A stretch of 10,476 bases of DNA from Collinsella sp. (GTDB lineage Bacteria; Actinomycetota; Coriobacteriia; Coriobacteriales; Coriobacteriaceae), in contig DXMG01000035.1 in assembly GCA_019414325.1 (NCBI GenBank), positions 1-10,476 on the forward strand, given 5' to 3'. Every line of letters begins with the position of its first letter. Position 1 is the stretch's first letter. The notes below the pieces were generated by a model. It was not told the DNA's origin. It was given only the letters and a program-made list of their open reading frames with translations, and searched no databases. The position numbers and the translations under genes were made by a program. Below, one piece after another: positions 5,275 through 10,476 of the stretch.

Positions 5275-6615
5275 ATGTTGACCACGAAGGAAGCTGCAGA
5301 GCTACTCGACATCACCCCGCGCAGGGTGCAAGAGCTCATAAAAAACGGAGCGCTTGAGGCACGCAAGGCTTCTGGTGTATGGCTCATCGACAAAGACAGC
5401 GTCAACGCACGACTCCGCTCCGTGACCAAAACGGGGGGACGCCCCCGTCGAGGCCATGGAAAAAGCGAGATTACGTTTACCCTCATGAACCGCACGCACG
5501 AAGTGGCCCAGCTGGTCTACAGCAGATCACGGAAAGACTTCACCCACATCGGCGCCGACGTCGATCGTGCCCACGCCCCTATTGGAGTTTTTGCTCCCAG
5601 CAAACCTGTATCGCTCGACTCCTTCCGCATCTGGTGGCGCGGCCGCGGTATCCCGCTCGCACGCATTGGGCTAGCCTCCCTGCTTGCAGAAGCCGCAGTC
5701 GATGTTCCCGATGAACTCGTACAGCGAAATCTTGGCCTCTCCTTATCCGACCAGTATTGGATTAGGCCCCAAGACTCCGGTCTCGCGTGGGAAGATATCA
5801 ATTTCTTCAATAATGCTTTTGACGACGTCTCGCTAACCATTGCACCCTTCGCCCCGGAGGGTAAGGCAGCTGCCGCAAAGCCTGACAACACCTCGGACGG
5901 CAATCTTCAAAAGTACTGGACATGCGAGGGTGACCGTCGAATCCTCCACAAGGCAGGTGCACATCTAAACCAGGAACCTTATAACGAGCTGGTGGCGACT
6001 GCACTTCACCGTCGCATCCTAAACGGTTGCGATTATGTACCCTATTCGCTCGAAGGCGCGGGTACTTCCGCCTTGAGCACATGCAATGTCTTCTTAACTG
6101 ACGAAGAAGAATATGTCCCTGCGTTCTATGTAAACCAGCATGCAAATGCAGACGAGCGACTAACCGATTACGAACGGTATGTAGCAAACAGCGAGGAGCT
6201 TGGAGCGACAGATATAAAAGACGCCCTTGACCGCATGATCGTATGCGATGACATCATTGCCAACTACGACCGTCATTGGCGCAACTTCGGCCTCGTGCGA
6301 AACGTCAACTCACTGGCCTGCAGACCAGCCCCCATCTTCGATTCGGGCTCATCGCTCTGGTGCAACATATCTCTAGATGAGCTTAGGGCAGGAGAGCACA
6401 GTTTTACCAGCGCGCAGTTTCATTCAAGCCCCACCAAACAGATGTTGCTCGTCGAGGACATGGACTGGTTTGACGGCGACAAACTCGAAGGCTTCGTTGA
6501 CGAGGCAATCGAAATTCTGTCCAGAAACGACGCGCTCACGGCAAGGCTGCCATATCTAAAAGAGGCGCTAACGTGGCGCCTCGAAAGAATGATCAACATC
6601 GCTGAATGGAATTAG
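5275..6615 (+). CDS. HTH-HipA-type serine/threonine kinase fusion, putative self-regulated toxin-like protein
   Basis: The 446-residue protein has an N-terminal excisionase/MerR-like helix-turn-helix (about 2-47, beginning LTTKEAAELLDITPRRVQEL and ending in the usual VWLID wing). A basic linker with GGRPRRG (54-60) follows. Residues about 65-165 form a middle region that includes IPLARIGLASLL and LGLSLSDQYWIRP, resembling the segment preceding the kinase in HipA relatives. The HipA-C kinase fold follows: nucleotide-loop candidate SDGNLQK (207-213), lysine K226 in ILHKAG, catalytic D332 and N337 in NYDRHWRNFG, and metal-binding D356 in APIFDSGSS. All key kinase residues appear intact, so activity is likely. 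HipA kinases phosphorylate tRNA synthetases or other targets and can halt growth; the target here is unknown. No separate HipB-type antitoxin gene flanks it. Start ATG 5275 follows GAAGGG within operator 2. It ends 27 bases from the convergent housekeeping operon. A non-toxic regulatory kinase is a possible alternative. Confidence 0.82.
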   Translation: MLTTKEAAELLDITPRRVQELIKNGALEARKASGVWLIDKDSVNARLRSVTKTGGRPRRGHGKSEITFTLMNRTHEVAQLVYSRSRKDFTHIGADVDRAHAPIGVFAPSKPVSLDSFRIWWRGRGIPLARIGLASLLAEAAVDVPDELVQRNLGLSLSDQYWIRPQDSGLAWEDINFFNNAFDDVSLTIAPFAPEGKAAAAKPDNTSDGNLQKYWTCEGDRRILHKAGAHLNQEPYNELVATALHRRILNGCDYVPYSLEGAGTSALSTCNVFLTDEEEYVPAFYVNQHANADERLTDYERYVANSEELGATDIKDALDRMIVCDDIIANYDRHWRNFGLVRNVNSLACRPAPIFDSGSSLWCNISLDELRAGEHSFTSAQFHSSPTKQMLLVEDMDWFDGDKLEGFVDEAIEILSRNDALTARLPYLKEALTWRLERMINIAEWN

Positions 6616-6642
6616 CGAGACAGCGTCGCGCCGTCAGCTCCC

Positions 6643-7320
6643 CTACCTCCCGCGCAGGGCCTTGAGCTTGGCCAGGGCATCGGGGCTCAGGCGACTGCCC
6701 AGAGTCATCTTGATCTGCGGAGCTTCCTCTGCCTCGTGAACGTCGTTATCGATCTGTTTGATCTCGTCCACCAGCATGCGGCTCGAGATGCGCGTGACGC
6801 CCTTGCCCATGACGACGGCCTGGATTGTGCCGTCACTCGATACCACGGAGCACGCGCGGCCCTCCTCGCGTGCCTCGATGCAGAGCTTCTGCACCACGGT
6901 ATCGGCAGAGACGCCCGTCGGCGAAAACTCGATGCGCACGCCGCGGGCCGGCAGGTTGGGGCGCTCGCTGGAGATATTGCCCGCGCCGTCGAACACGATC
7001 ACGGCCTCGTAGCGGCCCTGGGCAAACGCCGCAACGTCGTTGATGAGTGCGGTGCGCGCCATATCGTGGACGTCGCTGGAATACGGATCGTCGGAATGGT
7101 CGTAGACGAGCTTTTCGTAGCGCGGCGTGCAGTGGATCACGTTGTAGCCGTCGACCACCAGCAGCTCGGGCTTATTGGAGTGCACCGTCGAGACCGGATC
7201 GGCGATGGCCTGCGCAAACGCATTGCCGCCCACGCCATAGGTCGCGGCCGAAACAATCGGCTTGGCCGAGCCTTCGCCAAAGCGCTTGGCCTTGGACTTG
7301 GCGCGGTTCTTCTTGGACAT
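6643..7320 (-). CDS. YacP/Rae1-like NYN-domain endoribonuclease
   Basis: This 225-residue protein belongs to the YacP-like NYN (PIN-fold) nucleases; the Bacillus member Rae1 cleaves mRNA in the ribosomal A site. Residues 1-50 are a basic, low-complexity lead-in. The NYN core then shows ELLVVDGYNVIH (D57, N60), AVIVFDGAG (D111), GVSADTVVQKL (D140) and VVSSDGTIQ (D163), giving the acidic residues expected for metal-dependent cleavage. The C-terminal 30 residues resemble the usual tail. The lead-in is longer than in Bacillus YacP. The gene starts three bases after the rlmB stop, and its ribosome binding site GGGGAGGAG lies inside the rlmB 3' end, so the two are probably translationally coupled. 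The cysS-rlmB-yacP order matches Firmicutes and supports the assignment. It is the last gene of the operon; no clear terminator is visible before the convergent kinase gene. Confidence 0.88.
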   Translation of the reverse strand: MSKKNRAKSKAKRFGEGSAKPIVSAATYGVGGNAFAQAIADPVSTVHSNKPELLVVDGYNVIHCTPRYEKLVYDHSDDPYSSDVHDMARTALINDVAAFAQGRYEAVIVFDGAGNISSERPNLPARGVRIEFSPTGVSADTVVQKLCIEAREEGRACSVVSSDGTIQAVVMGKGVTRISSRMLVDEIKQIDNDVHEAEEAPQIKMTLGSRLSPDALAKLKALRGR

Positions 7321-7323
7321 GCG

Positions 7324-8238
7324 CTACTCCTCCCCCATGAGCTCGCCGGCATTGCGGCGCAGCCACTCAAAGCACAACGCCGTCGTTGCCTGGGCCACGT
7401 TGAGACTCTCGGTCATGCCGCGCTGGGGAAGCTTGGTCAAAAAGTCGCATTTCTCGAGCACCAGGCGCGAGATGCCGTCGCCCTCGGAGCCCATGACGAG
7501 CGCCACGCGGCCCTCGAAGGGAGCATCCCAGCAGCTGCCCTCGGCGTGCTCGGAAGCACCGCCCACCCAAAAGCCAGCGGCCTTGAGGTCATCGAGCGCA
7601 CGGGCGATATTGGGAACCTGTGCGATAGGCAGGTGCATGACAGCACCGGCAGAAGTCTTGTAGCTGCCAACGGTCACACCGGCGGCGCGCTTGTTGGCAA
7701 TGATGACACCGGCCGCGCCCACGACCTCGGCGGAGCGCACGATGGCGCCAAAGTTACCGTCGTCGGTCACGTGGTCGAGCACCACGACAAGCGCCGGACC
7801 GTCGCCCGCGCGGTCGAGAATATCGGCAACATCGGCATAGGGGAAGTTGCCTACCTCGAGTGCGATGCCCTGGTGAGCGCCATGGCTCGACAGCGCATCG
7901 AGCTGTGCACGCGGCACGTACTTAATGCGGACACCCGAAGCGTTGAGGTCATCGACCAAACGCGACAGGGCAGCATCGCGCTCCCCGCCCTCGGCGATGA
8001 GCGCGCACTTGATGGGAAAACCGGTGCGTAGCGCCTCGGCGGCAGCACGACGGCCTTCGATAAACTCGCCCTTGGGAGCCTGAACGTTGTCGCGGTTGCG
8101 ATCGCGCTGCGGACGTGCGGCCTGGGTGCGATCGCGCTGGCCCTTGGAAGCGGCAGCGCGATCATTGCGGCGAATCGGACGCGAGCCAGAAGCAGCCTGC
8201 TTGCCGCCACGAGACGCGCGCTTGCGATTGTCGGTCAT
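7324..8238 (-). CDS. rlmB: 23S rRNA (guanosine-2'-O-)-methyltransferase, TrmH/SpoU family
   Basis: This SPOUT methyltransferase is predicted to methylate the ribose of a conserved guanosine (G2251 in Escherichia coli numbering) in the peptidyl-transferase region of 23S rRNA using S-adenosylmethionine. Residues about 58-130 form the L30-like substrate-binding domain starting GEFIEGRRAAAEAL. The SPOUT core carries motif 1 DHVTDDGNFGAIVRSA (155-170, with N162 and R168), motif 2 LVMGSEGDGISRL (247-259) and motif 3 LPQRGMTESLNVAQATT (270-286). Before the core lies an extension of about 55 residues rich in Arg, Lys, Gln and Ala, absent from E. coli RlmB but common in actinobacterial relatives. AAGGAGG precedes the ATG at good spacing. 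A related TrmH-family specificity cannot be fully excluded, but the position between cysS and the NYN nuclease gene supports RlmB. Confidence 0.9.
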   Translation of the reverse strand: MTDNRKRASRGGKQAASGSRPIRRNDRAAASKGQRDRTQAARPQRDRNRDNVQAPKGEFIEGRRAAAEALRTGFPIKCALIAEGGERDAALSRLVDDLNASGVRIKYVPRAQLDALSSHGAHQGIALEVGNFPYADVADILDRAGDGPALVVVLDHVTDDGNFGAIVRSAEVVGAAGVIIANKRAAGVTVGSYKTSAGAVMHLPIAQVPNIARALDDLKAAGFWVGGASEHAEGSCWDAPFEGRVALVMGSEGDGISRLVLEKCDFLTKLPQRGMTESLNVAQATTALCFEWLRRNAGELMGEE

Positions 8239-8381
8239 AAAGCGACCTCCTTAAATAGATAACAAACAAGAATCGACCGTCCGAGCCACGGCACCTTGCC
8301 TTTCAATCGTCGGACATGACCACCAGGTCTATGCCCTCCTCTTTCAAGGCAATCTGCCGCACCTCGAACGGTCGACAAATA
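8239..8381 (-). other. 143-bp gap between cysS and rlmB
   Basis: This is the only sizeable spacer in the operon. On the minus strand it contains a short open stretch ending in ALKEEGIDLVVMSDD and a TGA stop at about 8315, with coding-like codon use but no convincing start. It is followed by an AT-richer leader and the strong rlmB ribosome binding site. In Firmicutes the Mini-ribonuclease III gene mrnC sits at this point, so the gap may mark its absence. No terminator or promoter is clear. Confidence 0.45.
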
Positions 8382-9848
8382 CTAGAGAGTCTTAATACGA
8401 GTGCCCGCGGCAGTATCCTCGATCGTCAGGCCCAGGTCCTTGAGCTGGTCGCGGATGGCATCGGCCAGATCCCAGTTCTTGGCGGCGCGGGCCTCGGCGC
8501 GAGCCTCGAGAATCTTGGCAGCTGCCTCGTCCACATCGTCACCCGTGTAGGCAACCAGACCGGCGGCAACGCCCAGCAGGCCCAGCGGCAGCTCGACCTT
8601 GGGCTCGGGAAGCTCAACGCCAAACGTATCGAGCGACTCGGCCAGGGTATCGGCAGCGGCAAGCGCGGCGGCCTTGTCGGCAGCGTCGCCCGCCTGCTCC
8701 AGGTACTGGTTGCACTCGGTCACAAAGCCAAAGACGGCACCCATGGCACCGGCGGTGTTAAAGTCGTCGTCCATGCACTCCTTAAAGGCAGTACGAGTCT
8801 CGGCGGCCTTGGCGACAAACGCCTCGGCGGCAGCCTCATCGGCGTCGGCCGTCGCGTGGCTTGCAGCCCAGCGCAGGTTCTCGACCGTGCCGGCGATACG
8901 CGTGAGCGAGTTCTCGGCACCCTCCAGGCGCTCCCAAGAGAAGTCGAGCGGCGAGCGATAGCTCGTCTGCAGCATCAGCAAGCGCAGAGCCGCGGCAGAG
9001 TGCTGCTCGAGCACCTCGGCCAGCGTAAAGAAGTTACCGAGCGACTTGGACATCTTCTCGCCGTCAACCAGCAGCATGCCCGTGTGCATCCAGGTGTTGG
9101 AGAAGCCCTGGTGCCAGGCGCAGGTGGCCTGGGCGCACTCGTTCTCGTGATGCGGGAAGGCAAGGTCGGAGCCACCGCCGTGAATGTCGATCGGGGTGCC
9201 CAGATAGCGGTGCACCATGGCGGCGCACTCGGTGTGCCAACCGGGACGGCCCTCGCCCCAGGGGCTCGGCCAGCTGGGCTCGCCGGGCTTGGCGGCCTTC
9301 CACAGGGCAAAGTCGAGCGGGTCGTTCTTGTCCTCGTTCTCCTCGATGCGCGCGCCCACCATAAGGTCGTCGATGTTGCGGCCCGAGACCTGGCCGTAGT
9401 TGGGATCGCTGCGCACGGCAAAGTACACATCGCCGTTATCGGCTGCGTAAGCGTGGCCCTGCTCGATAAGCGTCTTGATCATGGCGATCATGGGGCCGAT
9501 CTCCTTGGTGGCGCGGGGGCGCACGTCGGGATCGAGCACGTTGGCGGCGCGCATGACGCCGATGAACTTGTCGGAGAACTCCGTCGCGACCTCGGCAGCC
9601 GTACGGCCCTGCTCGTTGGCGCGCTTGATGATCTTGTCATCGACATCGGTGAGGTTCTGTGCGAACGTGACCTCGTAGCCGCTCGCGATGAGCCAACGGC
9701 GGATCACGTCAAAGCTGATGAACGTGCGGGCATTGCCGATGTGGATGTTGTCGTAGACCGTGGGGCCGCACACATACATGCGGACCTTGCCGGACTCGAT
9801 GGGCTGGAACTCTTCCTTTTTATGGGTAGCGCTGTTGTAGATACGCAT
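8382..9848 (-). CDS. cysS: Cysteine--tRNA ligase
   Basis: This class I aminoacyl-tRNA synthetase attaches cysteine to tRNA-Cys in the cytoplasm. The 488-residue length is near the usual size. The HIGH-type motif is HIGN (36-39) and the KMSKS loop is intact at 265-269. The zinc-binding set expected for the family is present: C28 (YVCGPT), C208 (WHTECAA), H233 and E237 (FPHHENE). The C-terminal half is alpha-helical, rich in Ala and Glu, with the anticodon-binding and DALR-like region. The start ATG is preceded by AAGGAG that forms the last codons of ispF, so it is very likely co-translated with it. It lies second-in-line after ispF in transcription order. It is a single enzyme, not the MshC ligase of mycothiol synthesis, as shown by the full-length C-terminal region. 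Confidence 0.97.
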   Translation of the reverse strand: MRIYNSATHKKEEFQPIESGKVRMYVCGPTVYDNIHIGNARTFISFDVIRRWLIASGYEVTFAQNLTDVDDKIIKRANEQGRTAAEVATEFSDKFIGVMRAANVLDPDVRPRATKEIGPMIAMIKTLIEQGHAYAADNGDVYFAVRSDPNYGQVSGRNIDDLMVGARIEENEDKNDPLDFALWKAAKPGEPSWPSPWGEGRPGWHTECAAMVHRYLGTPIDIHGGGSDLAFPHHENECAQATCAWHQGFSNTWMHTGMLLVDGEKMSKSLGNFFTLAEVLEQHSAAALRLLMLQTSYRSPLDFSWERLEGAENSLTRIAGTVENLRWAASHATADADEAAAEAFVAKAAETRTAFKECMDDDFNTAGAMGAVFGFVTECNQYLEQAGDAADKAAALAAADTLAESLDTFGVELPEPKVELPLGLLGVAAGLVAYTGDDVDEAAAKILEARAEARAAKNWDLADAIRDQLKDLGLTIEDTAAGTRIKTL

Positions 9849-9851
9849 TCG

Positions 9852-10346
9852 TTACTCCTTAGCGGTTTTCTGTAGCAGGCAGACGGCCCAGGCGCCAATT
9901 CCCTCGCCTTGGCCTTCCCAACCGAGCTTTTCGGTCGTAGTGGCGGCAACGCCCACGTTTTCGACGTCAACGCCCAGAGCATGGGCAAGGTTGGCGCGCA
10001 TGGCATCGCGGTGCGGGGTGATCTTGGGTTGCTGGCAGGCAATGGTGCAATCGGCATCGACAAACTCAAAGCCCAGCTCGCGCGCATAGTCCATCACACG
10101 GGCAAGCAGCACCATCGAGTCGGCACCCTCGTAGGCAGGATCGGTGTCGGGGAACAGTTTGCCGATGTCTCCCCCGCGGCAGGCGCCCAGAATGGCGTCG
10201 GCCAAGGCGTGCGCGAGCACATCGGCATCCGAGTGGCCCAGCAGGCCGCGCTCGTAGGGAATGTCGACCCCGCCGATAATACATCGACGCCCCTCCACCA
10301 AACGGTGGACGTCGTAGCCGTGGCCAATGCGCAGGTTACTGAACAT
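9852..10346 (-). CDS. ispF: 2-C-methyl-D-erythritol 2,4-cyclodiphosphate synthase
   Basis: IspF makes the cyclic diphosphate intermediate of the non-mevalonate (MEP) isoprenoid pathway from the product of IspE. The 164-residue protein matches the family's size. Metal ligands D12 and H14 lie in RIGHGYDVHRL and H46 in DVLAHALAD. Further family signatures are GHSDADVLAHA, GDIGKLFPDTDP with YEGADS, and TTTEKLGWEGQGEGI near the C terminus. The start codon overlaps the end of ispD by 11 bases, and the stop codon is three bases before cysS, whose ribosome binding site it contains. The trimeric enzyme acts in the cytoplasm. No fusion with ispD is seen; the two are separate, overlapping genes here. 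Confidence 0.97.
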   Translation of the reverse strand: MFSNLRIGHGYDVHRLVEGRRCIIGGVDIPYERGLLGHSDADVLAHALADAILGACRGGDIGKLFPDTDPAYEGADSMVLLARVMDYARELGFEFVDADCTIACQQPKITPHRDAMRANLAHALGVDVENVGVAATTTEKLGWEGQGEGIGAWAVCLLQKTAKE

Positions 10347-10476
10347 GGGGAAGGTCCTCTCCCTCGGCCATGCGGCCGAGCAGAATCGCGGTTACGGGAC
10401 GCAAGTCCTCGGGTACCGTCACCTTAAGGTTATCGCGTGGGCTCTGGACGCAGCGGACACGCCCGCCCATGCGCTC
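10336..10476 (-). CDS. ispD: 2-C-methyl-D-erythritol 4-phosphate cytidylyltransferase, C-terminal end
   Basis: The last 46 codons of a minus-strand gene enter from the right edge. The peptide contains VRCVQSPRDNLKVTVPEDL, which fits the IspD C-terminal pattern in which NxKVTxPEDL precedes the terminal helix, followed here by RPVTAILLGRMAEGEDLP and a TAA stop. IspD transfers CMP to methylerythritol phosphate, two steps before IspF in the MEP pathway. The overlap with ispF supports the assignment and translational coupling. The catalytic N-terminal region is outside the window. Confidence 0.85.
   Translation of the reverse strand, partial: ERMGGRVRCVQSPRDNLKVTVPEDLRPVTAILLGRMAEGEDLPHVQ

Noticed and set aside
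4977..6615. Integrated element using tRNA-Thr as attachment site
   Set aside because: No integrase gene is visible, the tRNA 3' end faces away from the kinase gene, and no repeated tRNA 3' segment was found downstream.
6616..6642. Bidirectional terminator between the convergent kinase and nuclease genes
   Set aside because: Only a four-base-pair GCGA/TCGC stem without a T-run was seen, too weak to call.
6736..8031. 431-codon plus-strand open frame opposite rlmB and the NYN nuclease gene
   Set aside because: It spans two real minus-strand genes and their junction, has low-complexity Ala/Arg/His/Asp-rich content and no domain pattern; it is a shadow frame.
8316..9875. 519-codon plus-strand open frame opposite cysS
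   Set aside because: It lies antisense to a complete cysS with all catalytic motifs. Its sequence is rich in Gly, Ala, Val and His, as expected from the mirrored frame of a GC-rich gene, and it matches no family I know.

Overview
The window looks like a gut-type actinobacterium of the class Coriobacteriia, probably Collinsella or a close relative. This is inferred from GC-rich housekeeping genes, an ispD-ispF-cysS-rlmB-NYN nuclease gene order, and interspersed palindromic intergenic repeats; no sequence search was possible. The flanks of the left half and the middle are less GC-rich and carry accessory genes.

Layout. Bases 1-226 hold a minus-strand tRNA cluster, transcribed Tyr-Thr-Met, with tRNA-Met cut by the window edge and a strong promoter at 289-318. 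Bases 227-629 hold no convincing gene but contain a 15-bp perfect inverted repeat. Bases 630-4443 form a compact sugar-use locus: a minus-strand RpiR-family regulator, then a divergent two-gene operon encoding a GH1 6-phospho-beta-glucosidase and a beta-glucoside-type PTS EIIBC permease, closed by an intrinsic terminator at 4545-4584. The permease would import and phosphorylate a beta-glucoside, the hydrolase would split the phosphorylated sugar, and the regulator would sense a sugar phosphate through its SIS domain. No EIIA is present, so it must be supplied from elsewhere.

Bases 4585-4976 are a repeat-rich intergenic region. It has further copies of the short repeat seen left of the sugar locus, two diverged units of a second palindromic element spaced exactly 80 bp, and a terminator for the minus-strand tRNA-Thr(UGU) at 4977-5051. 

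The most unusual gene is at 5275-6615: an N-terminal excisionase/MerR-like helix-turn-helix fused to a HipA-type kinase, preceded by two near-identical palindromic operators that cover the likely promoter and ribosome binding site. This has the layout of a one-gene, self-regulating HipBA-like system.

Bases 6643-10476 are a minus-strand housekeeping operon, in transcription order ispD (partial), ispF, cysS, rlmB and a YacP/Rae1-like NYN nuclease. It covers isoprenoid precursor synthesis, cysteine charging, 23S rRNA methylation and RNA decay. Junctions are overlapping or a few bases long except for a 143-bp gap between cysS and rlmB.
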